NCBI RefSeq assembly: GCF_002980525.1
Contig: NZ_PVBQ01000009.1
Location: forward strand, 62,001-126,000
Reading direction: 5' to 3'
DNA length: 64,000 nt
Origin: Sphingobacterium haloxyli
Lineage (GTDB): Bacteria; Bacteroidota; Bacteroidia; Sphingobacteriales; Sphingobacteriaceae
The position numbers and the translations under genes were made by a program. Position 1 is the first letter of the stretch, and each line of letters starts with the position of its first letter. Below, piece by piece: positions 25,536-34,724 of the stretch. The notes beneath the pieces were generated by a model. It was given only the letters and a program-made list of their open reading frames with translations, did no database searches and was not told where the DNA came from.

Positions 25536-28500
25536 ATGGAAAAACTAACAAAACGATTGAATAGGAAGTTGTGGATTATTCCACTTTCCTTACTGGCAGC
25601 ATGTAGCTATAATCACGTGTATGCGGCAACACCACCGATTGCCTCGCCTGTGCAGATGAGTAAACCCGATCAAACACAGATTTCTGGGAAGGTCACGGAT
25701 GCACGTTCGGGCGAGCCGGTTATTGGGGCGACGATTACAATTAAAGGAACGACCATCGCTACGCAAACCGATGAAAATGGCGATTTTTCGATAGAAGGAT
25801 CAAAGGGGCAGGTGCTGACGGCCACATTTGTGGGTTACAGCCAAGCGGAGACCACGGTAGGTGATGACCCAATAAATATCCGTTTGGCTCCGGAAGGCGA
25901 AGTGTTGGAAGAGCTTGTTGTTGTGGGTTACGGTACGATGCGTAAATCGGACGTTACGGGTTCTATCTCGATGGTAAAAGGGGAGGATATGGTCAAAGCG
26001 CAGAACTTCAGCCCGCTGGAAAACCTGCGTGGTCAAGCTGCCGGCGTCAATATCTACTCCAACTCCAGCCAGCCAGGGGCTTATGCGAACCGGGTGGTTA
26101 TCCGTGGCCAGGCGACGATCAACTCCTCGTCCAGCCCGCTTTATGTAGTGGATGGTGTGGTCATGGAAAACTTCCATTTGCTGAACCCAAATGATATAGA
26201 CCACATTGAGGTGCTGAAAGACGCTTCCTCGGCGGCTATTTATGGTGCGCGTGGTGCGGGCGGTGTAATTTTGGTAACGACAAAACGCGGGACGAAAGAC
26301 GGGCGAAAAACCGTGAGTTACCAAGGTTCGGCAGGTGTTAGTTCGCCGCAACGCTTTATGGGTGTGCTAAACGCGGAGGAGTGGATGCAGGCGTTTATAA
26401 AGGGCCTGGAGAACGAAAACCGCTGGCATGGCCACGATTGGTCGCTGGACAGAAGGGATTGGTTCGACGATCCGAACTATTTCGATGCGAATGGCAATCC
26501 CTTGTACGACACGGACTGGCAACGGGAAGCTACCCGTACGGTATTATCGCACAACCATCAGCTGAACATTCAGCAGGGGGACGAAACCTCATCTATGGGT
26601 GCTTTTCTGAACTATACTGACCAGCAAGGAATCGTCAACAATACGGATAATAAGCGTGTCAACGGCAAGCTGGCGTATGATACCAAGCCGAAAGACTGGT
26701 TATCGACCAGCATCAACCTAACGGCTAACCATACATGGGGTCGCTATACGCCGGAAGATGGCGGCGGACAGGACGCACGCCGTACCATGATTGAGATGAT
26801 CCCCTGGTATCCAATATACGAACCGGGAGGAGGATATACGTCCGCAGCTTCCTCAACGGTATCCCAGGTACTGGGCTTCGAGGGGATGTCGAATCCTGTA
26901 GCCATTCTAGACTTGCAAAACCGGATGCGCTCCAATACGCAGATTTTCGGTAATGCAGCGCTGACCTTTCACCTAGCTGACGGACTGGATTTAAAAACGC
27001 AATTTGGTGTTGACAATCAAAAAGAAACATATAAGGGGTATTCCTCTATAACGCTGAATAACCTGTCCATGCCAAATGGTTGGGCGCAAATAGAGAATGC
27101 TGAAACGCTGTACTGGCAACAAGAGACATACTTGTCCTACAACAAGGATTTCGATAAGCACCGTATCAACGCGGTGGCGGGTTTGTCTTGGCAGGAACGT
27201 ACTTGGGACTTCAATCGTTCACGTACCGAAGGTTTTACGAATGATTTTTTTCAATGGTACAATATGGGGGTAGGCAGTATTCCTGCGTCGCCGGAATCCA
27301 ACTGGAATCAATGGGCGATGAACTCTTATTTCGTCCGAGGTGCGTATACATATAATGACCGGTATTCTGCTGTTTTTACCGCGCGTTACGACGGGTCGTC
27401 TAAATTCGGTGACAACAATAAGTACGCATTCTTCCCTTCCCTCGGTTTAGCGTGGAATGTATCCAATGAGGATTTCATGTCGGGTTACGAGTGGATCAGT
27501 AACTTAAAGCTGCGGAGCAGTTACGGTCTGACAGGAAACTCGGAGATCGACCCCTATACGACCCGAGCGAATGTCACCTCTGGCACGATTTTGATGAATG
27601 GCGGACGGGCTCCTTATGCGTACATCGGCACGATGGGGAATCCAGATTTACGTTGGGAAACAACAGCCACGTATGACGCGGGGATTGAGCTTGGTCTTTT
27701 TCAGAACCGCTTGAACTTTGATATTTCTTACTATACCCGTAGAACAACCGACCTGTTGTTAGGTCGCCCTTTGCCGGAGTCGACCGGTTTTTCGACCGTA
27801 ATGGAGAATATTGGCTCTGTGCGCAACCAGGGGTGGGAGTTCTTAGTAACCGCTACGCCGGTGCAGAATGGAGATTTCTCGTGGAGCAGTACGTTGAACA
27901 TGACGTATAACAAGAATGAGGTATTAGGACTGGGGGCAAACAATGAAGATATTTTGCTGAACAGCTGGGTGGGCGGACCAAACAGTATTATCCGTGTGGG
28001 CGAGAACCTCAACAGTTTCTATGGTTACCGTCGTTATGGTGTATATACGATAGCGGATTATGAGGCTGGGGATATAGAACAAAATATGATTGGCCGCCCG
28101 AAACGTTCCGCTACGCAGGAGATTTTGGGTAAGGGTGTTCCAGATTGGACAGGGAGCTTTATCAACAACTTTAATTATAAGCGCTTCGATTTGATGGTGG
28201 ACTTGCAGTTTGTGTATGGGGTAGAAACCATGCAGCAGTTTTACCACTCTACATACGATCGCTTCGGTATTACCAATGGATTAAAGGAGATCTTGTATGG
28301 GGCATATGATGGCAGTAATCCGAATACGATGCAGCAGGCTGTTGTGTTGACAAACAGTGGACACGCGGGCCAAGACACAAATGTCGATTCCTCCTGGGTG
28401 GTTGATGGTTCGTACCTGCGATTCAACGTTATCCAACTGGGTTATACGTTCGAGTCGAGCCTAGCGAGGCGAATGGGCTTCTCCGCACTACGTATTTACG

Positions 28501-28661
28501 GGAGCGCGAACAACCCTTGGTTGATTACCTCTAAAGACTTCAAAGGGTATGATCCTGAAAGTACCTCGCAGGGGGATAACAACCAGTTCGGGCAGAACAT
28601 GACGTTCTTCGCCTATCCGAGAGCGAAGACATTTACCTTTGGCGTAAACCTTACATTATAA
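25536..28661 (+). CDS. SusC/RagA family TonB-linked outer-membrane transporter
   Basis: A 1041-residue outer-membrane beta-barrel importing oligosaccharides with energy from TonB. After the signal region (residues 1 to about 30) comes a CarboxypepD_reg-like domain with QISGKVTDARSGEPVIGATI, the motif LEELVVVGYGT that marks the SusC TonB-box region, a plug domain (NLRGQAAGVNIYSNSSQPG, YVVDGVVM, YGARGAGGVILVTTK) and a 22-strand barrel ending in FTFGVNLTL. The next gene, 19 bases on, is its SusD partner. With the GH92 genes around it, a mannose-containing glycan such as a yeast mannan or N-glycan fragment is the likely ligand. Confidence 0.95.
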   Translation: MEKLTKRLNRKLWIIPLSLLAACSYNHVYAATPPIASPVQMSKPDQTQISGKVTDARSGEPVIGATITIKGTTIATQTDENGDFSIEGSKGQVLTATFVGYSQAETTVGDDPINIRLAPEGEVLEELVVVGYGTMRKSDVTGSISMVKGEDMVKAQNFSPLENLRGQAAGVNIYSNSSQPGAYANRVVIRGQATINSSSSPLYVVDGVVMENFHLLNPNDIDHIEVLKDASSAAIYGARGAGGVILVTTKRGTKDGRKTVSYQGSAGVSSPQRFMGVLNAEEWMQAFIKGLENENRWHGHDWSLDRRDWFDDPNYFDANGNPLYDTDWQREATRTVLSHNHQLNIQQGDETSSMGAFLNYTDQQGIVNNTDNKRVNGKLAYDTKPKDWLSTSINLTANHTWGRYTPEDGGGQDARRTMIEMIPWYPIYEPGGGYTSAASSTVSQVLGFEGMSNPVAILDLQNRMRSNTQIFGNAALTFHLADGLDLKTQFGVDNQKETYKGYSSITLNNLSMPNGWAQIENAETLYWQQETYLSYNKDFDKHRINAVAGLSWQERTWDFNRSRTEGFTNDFFQWYNMGVGSIPASPESNWNQWAMNSYFVRGAYTYNDRYSAVFTARYDGSSKFGDNNKYAFFPSLGLAWNVSNEDFMSGYEWISNLKLRSSYGLTGNSEIDPYTTRANVTSGTILMNGGRAPYAYIGTMGNPDLRWETTATYDAGIELGLFQNRLNFDISYYTRRTTDLLLGRPLPESTGFSTVMENIGSVRNQGWEFLVTATPVQNGDFSWSSTLNMTYNKNEVLGLGANNEDILLNSWVGGPNSIIRVGENLNSFYGYRRYGVYTIADYEAGDIEQNMIGRPKRSATQEILGKGVPDWTGSFINNFNYKRFDLMVDLQFVYGVETMQQFYHSTYDRFGITNGLKEILYGAYDGSNPNTMQQAVVLTNSGHAGQDTNVDSSWVVDGSYLRFNVIQLGYTFESSLARRMGFSALRIYGSANNPWLITSKDFKGYDPESTSQGDNNQFGQNMTFFAYPRAKTFTFGVNLTL

Positions 28662-28680
28662 TAACAAACGAGATAAAGTT

Positions 28681-30249
28681 ATGAGAACGAAAAATATAGT
28701 ATTTGCTTTGATGTGTGCGGGCCTGTTCGGAACAAGCTCCTGTAGCAGTTTCCTGGAAGAAGGTCCTCGTGCACAGGTCACGTTGTCGGATTTTTACCAG
28801 AATGAAGCTCAAGCCTTGGAAAATGTGACGACCTTGTACCGTATGGGTGCACCTGTACGGTATGGCGTAGCAAGCTCAGCTTATATTGGGCCTACGGCAT
28901 CGATAAATTCATTTTTAACAGGGTACTTTTCAAATGACTATGAAGGACAGGAGCTTATCTCTATGTACTCCAGGCAGTTGACCCGTCAGCAGAATATTCG
29001 TATTGTGTCCAATACAATGAATGGTATATGGGCAGACTCTTACCGTGCGATCAATGTGGCGAACGGAGCGATTAAACATATCCCGAATATCGGTATGCCG
29101 GAGAATACGCAACGACGCTTGGTCGCGGAGGCTAAATTCTTCAGAGCGTTTAATTATTTCTACTTGGTAAAGACCTTTGGCGCGATTCCTTTCCCTACGG
29201 AACCTTATGAGTCATTGGATAATGTCTTTTTGCCGCGGACACCGGAAGAGCAGATTTACGCATTGATGGAAGAAGACTTGCGGGAGGCGGTAGAGATCTT
29301 GCCGGATGCGCTTTTTACGAACAATGGATTCCGCGTGACGAGATATGTAGCAGCGATGGCGCTGGCCAATGTGTATTTGCAGCAAGGGAAATACGCCGAC
29401 GCGGCAACTTCTATCCGGGAGGTAACCAATTCTGCGCATGCCTTAGCGCAGCACGATGATCTGGCGTTGGGCAGCGCGTATAATAAACTTCGTACAGAAG
29501 ATAACCTGACTGAAGCCATTTATTCCTACGAATTTAACGAGACTATCAGCAACAGTGGCCGTTGGCCTGGTTACGCTTTCAGTTCGTCGGCAACTGCGGT
29601 TTTTGGTACATATGCCATCTTCGAGCGAGTTTTTGGACCTACAAACCGTTTTTTAAACGTGTATGAGGATGATGACTTACGCATTCAGCCGAATCAATTC
29701 TATCATTGGGAATACACGAATCCGGAAAATGGAAGGACATGGCGATCTGCCACTGCAGGTATCTGGTATTACCATGACGAAGAAGCTGTCTTAAGAACTG
29801 GTATAGGAACGAAAGATTGGAATATATACCGTTACGCAGAAGCGCTACTGATCGCCGCGGAAGCTATCGCGAAATCCGAAAGTGTCACGGCGGAGGCAGC
29901 GGGCTACCTGGCAGAGATTAAAGCCCGTGCTGATATGAATGGCAAAGATGTGGCGAGCTATATAACGGAACTGCAAAGGTTGTCTCCGGACGAATTTGTG
30001 AAAGAGGTGTGGAGAGAACGTTTAAGGGAATTGCCTCTTGAGTTCAAAATGTGGGACGATTGTCTTCGGACGAGGATGTTTCCTGTAGTTTCTGCTACGG
30101 AAAAGGGCACGGTTGATTTTGTTCCATTAATTGGTGCTCAGAGTGGATCGGGAGCCACTTTTAAAGAGTCAGATTTGCTGTGGCCCATATCGATGGATGA
30201 ACTGCAACGTAATCCAGAATTGACGCCTACGGAAGGCTATCAATATTAA
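28681..30249 (+). CDS. SusD/RagB family surface glycan-binding lipoprotein
   Basis: A 522-residue lipoprotein (lipobox GTSSC, Cys21) and partner of the SusC coded directly upstream. Typical features are the early SFLEEGPRAQVTLSDFYQN segment, TPR-like helices (AEAKFFRAFNYFYLV, AMALANVYLQQGKYADAA), the YRYAEALLIAAEA helix, VWRERLRELPLEFKMWDD, and the C-terminal WPISMDELQRNPELTPTEGY. It binds glycan on the cell surface and lids the SusC channel. A good terminator 11 bases after the stop ends the main mannose operon. Confidence 0.95.
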   Translation: MRTKNIVFALMCAGLFGTSSCSSFLEEGPRAQVTLSDFYQNEAQALENVTTLYRMGAPVRYGVASSAYIGPTASINSFLTGYFSNDYEGQELISMYSRQLTRQQNIRIVSNTMNGIWADSYRAINVANGAIKHIPNIGMPENTQRRLVAEAKFFRAFNYFYLVKTFGAIPFPTEPYESLDNVFLPRTPEEQIYALMEEDLREAVEILPDALFTNNGFRVTRYVAAMALANVYLQQGKYADAATSIREVTNSAHALAQHDDLALGSAYNKLRTEDNLTEAIYSYEFNETISNSGRWPGYAFSSSATAVFGTYAIFERVFGPTNRFLNVYEDDDLRIQPNQFYHWEYTNPENGRTWRSATAGIWYYHDEEAVLRTGIGTKDWNIYRYAEALLIAAEAIAKSESVTAEAAGYLAEIKARADMNGKDVASYITELQRLSPDEFVKEVWRERLRELPLEFKMWDDCLRTRMFPVVSATEKGTVDFVPLIGAQSGSGATFKESDLLWPISMDELQRNPELTPTEGYQY

Positions 30250-30259
30250 TGGCAAGGAC

Positions 30260-30284
30260 GCGCCCTTAAAAAGGGCGCTTTTTT
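30260..30284 (+). terminator. Terminator at the end of the main mannose operon
   Basis: GCGCCCTT (30260-30267) pairs with AAGGGCGC (30271-30278) around AAA, followed by six T. A classic rho-independent signal between susD and the second GH92 gene. Confidence 0.9.
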
Positions 30285-30373
30285 ATACTACTCGAGCGGG
30301 CAGGTTGGGCATGCACTTATCGTCTTGATTAAAGCACAGGGCAAATAAAAAGAATGTCAATAAAGTAAATAAT

Positions 30374-32737
30374 ATGAAGAAGCATTTATCAATACTACTA
30401 ATAGTTTGCGCGTTCGTGGTGTCATCCTGCGCGGGGAAGAAAGAAGTGACGGAACAATTGTCGGATTATGTGAATCCCAACATCGGCTCCGTACACAGCA
30501 GGTGGTTTTTCTATACGCCAGGCGCTGTGCCGTTTGGAATGGCCAAACTGGGGCCGTCCACAAATGGTTCCTATGGAAATGCCAATGGTTGGGAAGCGGT
30601 TGGCTATGAGGACAACCATAATTCCATAGAAGGATTTGCTTGCTTCCATGAATTTCAGATCGGTGGCGTGATGCTGATGCCTATTGTAGGAGAGTTAAGA
30701 ACTACGCCGGGTACGCTCGAAAATCCTGCCGAGGGCTATCGCTCCCCTTTTAAAAAAGAGAACGAGTATGCCACCGCTGGATTCTACCGTGTTTTGCTAG
30801 ATAAATACGAAACCAACGTGGAGCTTACGGCGACCGACAGGGTTGGTTATCAGCGTTACACGTTTCCGCAGTCTGAAGAGTCTTATATCTTATTTGATAT
30901 TGGAAATAAATTAGGCGAAAGCGGTGCGGTAAGTGATGCGTATATCAAAGTGGTTGACGAAACCACTATTGAAGGGTACGTTGTTACAAAACCTGAGTAT
31001 GTCAAAAAGTATCAGCCGGATGCGACCGTTAACATGTATTTTTACGCCAAATTGAGCAGACCTTTCAACGATGTCAAGACTTTCCTGCGCGCAGATTCGG
31101 TTCGTTCGACAAGAGAAATAAAAGGAGTGGGGGCTTGTTTGGCTGTTCAATATGAGACAGCTGCTGATGAACAGATTACCGTACGGATTGGCCAATCGTA
31201 TACCTCCATCGAAAATGCGAAACAGAATTATGAAAAGGAAGCTACCGATCGGAGCTTTGACGCGGTCAAAGAAGATGCTTCGCTCCGGTGGAATGATATG
31301 CTCGGGCGTGTAAAAGTCGAGGGTGGCCGTAAAGACGATAGAGTTAAGTTTTATACGGGACTGTATCACGCGTTGCTGGGGCGTGGCCTTGCTAACGATG
31401 TGAACGGTGCTTATCCGAAAAACGATGGTACGGTTGGGCTCCTTGAGCTAGACGAAGATAAACAGCCTGCCTTTAATTACTACAATACGGACGCCATTTG
31501 GGGCGGATACTGGAACCTTACCCAGCTATGGGCATTGGCCTATCCGGAATATTACTCCGATTGGGTGCAGAGCCAATTATTGGTATATAAAGAAACGGGC
31601 TGGCTGGGCGATGGTATTGCCAACAGCAAATATGTTTCTGGGGTAGGTACAAACTTCACTAGCCTGGCTGTTGCTGCTGCTTACAATTGTGGAATCCGTG
31701 ATTTTGATTATCAGTTGGGATATGAGGCAGCGCTAAAGAATGAGATAGATGGTCAGAACCGCCCGGCTGGCGCTGGTAAACTGGATGTCGCGGCATTTGT
31801 GGAACGCGGCTATTGCCCTTATATTCCAAGTGACGACTATTTTATTACCAAGCAGGATGAAGGGTCGGTATTCGGCGCCTCCCACACCATGGAGTACTCG
31901 TTTAGTAGTTATGCCGTTGCACAATTCGCGAAGAACTTAAATAAAGAAGCGGATTATCAACGTCTTTCTAAAATGGCATCGAACTGGGAAAATCTCTTTG
32001 ATACGGAAACCGAGCTTATTCGTCCGCGCACGCTGGAAGGAAATTTCTTGCCAGATTTTGATCCTATGGCCGCATGGGCAGGTTTTCAGGAGGGAAATGC
32101 TATTCAATACACATTTTATGTGCCGCACGAGCCCGGAAAATTGATTGACAAGGTGGGTAGCGATGTGTTTAATGATCGCCTCGATAGTATTTTTGTGCGC
32201 TCGCAGAAAAACACGTTTGGCGGCGGTAAAACGGTGGATGCTTTCGCGGGTGTACACGCACTTTATAATCACGGCAACCAACCAAACCTGCATGTATCGT
32301 GGCTGTTTAATTTTTCTGGAAAACCCTATTTAACCCAAAAATGGGTACGCACGATCTGTGATGAATTTTACGGTGTCGATGGGCTTCATGGTTATGGCTA
32401 CGGTCAGGATGAGGACCAAGGACAATTAGGCGCATGGTATGTGATGGCTGGTATGGGGCTGTTTGATGTGAAGGGTTTAACACAGATCGATCCCCAGTTC
32501 CAGATTGGTAGCCCGATATTTGATCGTATCGAGGTCAAGCTGAATCAAGAATATTATAAAGGAGATAAATTTGTTATCGAAGTGGCGAATAATTCGCCGG
32601 AGAATATCTATGTGCAATCTTTAAGCAAAAACGGAACAGCACAGCAATCGGTATCCATCCCATTCGCGGATGTGGTAAATGGGGGTGTGCTGAAATTCCA
32701 GATGGGAAGCGAACCAAATATGGATTTACAGCAATAG
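30374..32737 (+). CDS. GH92 alpha-1,2-type exo-mannosidase, lipoprotein
   Basis: A 787-residue lipoprotein (lipobox FVVSSC, Cys19), so probably anchored in the outer membrane. Nearly all of it is one GH92 enzyme: LSDYVNPNIGSVHSRWFFY at the start, HTMEYSFSSY with general acid Glu507, and GQDEDQGQLGAWY with Asp679 and Asp681 in the base position, then FQIGSPIFDRIEV. These calcium-dependent enzymes remove terminal alpha-mannose with inversion. Linkage preference cannot be read reliably. It has its own short upstream region after the susD terminator and its own terminator, but belongs to the same mannose locus. It is a normal-length counterpart of the GH92 part of the 1483-residue protein. Confidence 0.93.
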   Translation: MKKHLSILLIVCAFVVSSCAGKKEVTEQLSDYVNPNIGSVHSRWFFYTPGAVPFGMAKLGPSTNGSYGNANGWEAVGYEDNHNSIEGFACFHEFQIGGVMLMPIVGELRTTPGTLENPAEGYRSPFKKENEYATAGFYRVLLDKYETNVELTATDRVGYQRYTFPQSEESYILFDIGNKLGESGAVSDAYIKVVDETTIEGYVVTKPEYVKKYQPDATVNMYFYAKLSRPFNDVKTFLRADSVRSTREIKGVGACLAVQYETAADEQITVRIGQSYTSIENAKQNYEKEATDRSFDAVKEDASLRWNDMLGRVKVEGGRKDDRVKFYTGLYHALLGRGLANDVNGAYPKNDGTVGLLELDEDKQPAFNYYNTDAIWGGYWNLTQLWALAYPEYYSDWVQSQLLVYKETGWLGDGIANSKYVSGVGTNFTSLAVAAAYNCGIRDFDYQLGYEAALKNEIDGQNRPAGAGKLDVAAFVERGYCPYIPSDDYFITKQDEGSVFGASHTMEYSFSSYAVAQFAKNLNKEADYQRLSKMASNWENLFDTETELIRPRTLEGNFLPDFDPMAAWAGFQEGNAIQYTFYVPHEPGKLIDKVGSDVFNDRLDSIFVRSQKNTFGGGKTVDAFAGVHALYNHGNQPNLHVSWLFNFSGKPYLTQKWVRTICDEFYGVDGLHGYGYGQDEDQGQLGAWYVMAGMGLFDVKGLTQIDPQFQIGSPIFDRIEVKLNQEYYKGDKFVIEVANNSPENIYVQSLSKNGTAQQSVSIPFADVVNGGVLKFQMGSEPNMDLQQ

Positions 32738-32786
32738 ATTTCGACCTTGCCCTCTTAGCCTTTAAGGACGCTTCTCCGTATAACGT

Positions 32787-32819
32787 GTAGAGACACCAAC
32801 ACGGTGTCTCTACTTTTTT
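32787..32819 (+). terminator. Terminator after the second GH92 gene
   Basis: GTAGAGACACC (32787-32797) pairs perfectly with GGTGTCTCTAC (32803-32813) across AACAC, followed by six T. Confidence 0.93.
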
Positions 32820-33018
32820 ATATAGAAAGTATACGCGGTATTGCACAAACCCCAATTAACCTTTGATGTCGCATACGAATATTTGAAGTATGTAGAAATT
32901 TGCTCTTTGCACTACACATTATTTTAAATATTCGAAGCGACGATTTTTTTTTGGTTCTTTTTTGAGGAAAAAAAGAACACAAATAACGCTATCTTTATAA
33001 CCTATTTCAGATGAAGAT

Positions 33019-33897
33019 ATGCGGCAACGTAAGCGAATATTGTTTGTTATCAACCCAATTTCCGGAGGGAAAAAGAAGACAGCGTTCAACAAACAGGTGT
33101 TGGAAGTGCTTGATCTGGAGAAATTTGATCCGACGTTTAAAATTACCGATCACGCCAACCATGCGTTCGAACTGGGAAAGGCAGCGGTTGAGGAAGGGTA
33201 TGATGCGGTTGTGGCTGTGGGGGGCGACGGTACGATTAACGAATTGGGTTCTGCGATCTTGGGAACCGACATGCCGTTGGGGATTATCCCCGAGGGCTCG
33301 GGAAACGGCTTAGCGCTTTACCTGGGGATTCCGCTCAACGAATCAGCAGCCATCCGCCGGATAAATCGGTTCGAGACGACAGAGGTCGATACAGGGGTCG
33401 TCAATGGACGACATTTCTTTAACATTGCTGGACTTGGTTTTGATGCTTCGGTGAGTGATCGTTTTGCGACGGATAGCATTAGAGGGCCGATCGGCTATTT
33501 GCGTTCGGCGATTAATGTGCTAAGCGATTTCCAACCCAGCATGTATACATTGCTGATCGATGGAGCAACATACAAGAAAGAAGCCTTTATGGTCAGCGTA
33601 GCCAATTCCCCTCAATATGGTAATAATGCGTATATTGCGCCTCAGGCATCGATCAATGATGGTTTGCTTGATGTATGTATCGTAAAAAAATTTCCACTGT
33701 ATCTTTTTCCAAAAATGGTGTTTCATTTGTTCACAAAAAGTGCAGACCAGTCGGAATACGTGGAGATAATCCCGGGAAGGGACATCACTATTTTGCGGGA
33801 CCAAAAAGGCCCTGTACATGTGGATGGAGAGCCTGTGGAAATGGGTAAAAAGTTGGAAATTACGATCAAACCGAAGTCATTGAAGGTTATTTGTTAG
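33019..33897 (+). CDS. Diacylglycerol kinase family lipid kinase (YegS/BmrU type)
   Basis: A 292-residue cytoplasmic kinase with the catalytic-domain signature: FVINPISGGKKK at the start, GGDGTINELG (68-77), PEGSGNGLALYLGIP, and the C-terminal VHVDGEPVEMGKKLEI. Enzymes of this group phosphorylate diacylglycerol, sphingosine-like bases or other lipids with ATP. Sphingobacteria make sphingolipids, so a sphingoid base is a fair alternative substrate, but this is not shown by the sequence. Start at ATG 33019; ATG 33011 is in a different frame. The SUI1-like gene follows 34 bases after the stop and may be cotranscribed. Confidence 0.88.
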   Translation: MRQRKRILFVINPISGGKKKTAFNKQVLEVLDLEKFDPTFKITDHANHAFELGKAAVEEGYDAVVAVGGDGTINELGSAILGTDMPLGIIPEGSGNGLALYLGIPLNESAAIRRINRFETTEVDTGVVNGRHFFNIAGLGFDASVSDRFATDSIRGPIGYLRSAINVLSDFQPSMYTLLIDGATYKKEAFMVSVANSPQYGNNAYIAPQASINDGLLDVCIVKKFPLYLFPKMVFHLFTKSADQSEYVEIIPGRDITILRDQKGPVHVDGEPVEMGKKLEITIKPKSLKVIC

Positions 33898-33931
33898 TAA
33901 AGAGCTGGTACAGTTCTCTCAAGAGGAAGAT

Positions 33932-34279
33932 ATGAAAAAGAAGAAGCAACGTTTTGAAGGCGTCGTCTACTCTACTGCAGACGACTTTGCGTATGTGGAT
34001 CCGCAGGAAACGGAAGATCAAGAGACGTTACCTCCGGCTAAGCAAAAGCTAAAGGTACTATTGGACCGTAAAGCGCGGAAGGGAAAAGTTGTTACAATTG
34101 TACAAGGATTCGTTGGAAGCGCAATTGATTTGAACAACCTAGCGAAAAAGTTAAAACAGAAATGTGGTGTGGGTGGAGTGGCGAAAGACGGTGAAATTTT
34201 AATTCAAGGCGATTTTAAACAGAAGATTTTTGAATTACTCCAAGAGGATGGGTATGGTGTGAAAACGGTTGGAGGATAA
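33932..34279 (+). CDS. SUI1/eIF1-like translation initiation factor (YciH family)
   Basis: A 115-residue protein. The first 45 residues are charged and likely flexible; residues about 50-115 form the SUI1 domain, with KGKVVTIVQGF, LAKKLKQKCGVGG and GEILIQGDFKQKIFELL. Bacterial members (YciH) resemble eukaryotic eIF1 and bind the small ribosomal subunit, where they are thought to affect start-codon fidelity, but they are not essential initiation factors in bacteria. It sits after a lipid kinase gene with no evident functional link. Confidence 0.9.
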   Translation: MKKKKQRFEGVVYSTADDFAYVDPQETEDQETLPPAKQKLKVLLDRKARKGKVVTIVQGFVGSAIDLNNLAKKLKQKCGVGGVAKDGEILIQGDFKQKIFELLQEDGYGVKTVGG

Positions 34280-34724
34280 TGTTTTACACAGCAAAAGGCG
34301 GCAGAATTATGACGGAATCGTGATCGTAGACTTCAAAAATATGACAATAGGCTGATGCTGTTTTTATTCGAAAATAAGGTGTATAACCGTGAGTAAATAC
34401 TTACTTATTTTTTTTTATTAATGATTTTTTAATTTGCATAAACCAAAAAAAATGGTTTTCATTGTAAAATATTAACGCAGTACGGGCGTTAAGTATTAAT
34501 GTGAATCCGTATCGTTAATACATATTAGGAAGGACATGGAACCGCTGATGGTTTACTAATATGTGACGCATTGAAAGATGTATAAATTAATGTCAGGAAA
34601 ATTTTATTTTTAACACAAAATAGTATATTTGTTTTGCTTTATAGCAGAATAAGTGCTTTTGAATTGCACAAATTGAATTAAACAGTTAAATATTAAACAA
34701 CAGTAAAAATTAAAAATTAGTAAA
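34280..34724. other. 445-bp gap with inverted repeats upstream of exbB
   Basis: No gene seen. Three inverted repeats are present: AACCA/TGGTT (34441-34457), GTATTAA/TTAATAC (34493-34521) and ACATATTAG/CTAATATGT (34520-34564). The second and third share bases 34520-34521, so as RNA they cannot both form fully. A TATATTTG box at 34624-34631 is the likely -7 element of the exb operon, downstream of the repeats, so these act on DNA rather than in its leader unless another promoter lies further upstream. Confidence 0.45.
34624..34631 (+). promoter_or_regulatory. Candidate -7 promoter element of the exbB operon
   Basis: TATATTTG matches TAnnTTTG, 93 bases before the ATG. The expected -33 position holds a T-rich word without the G. 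Confidence 0.45.

Noticed and set aside
25800..26351. 183-codon minus-strand frame inside susC
   Set aside because: Antisense shadow of a conserved gene, with no motif.
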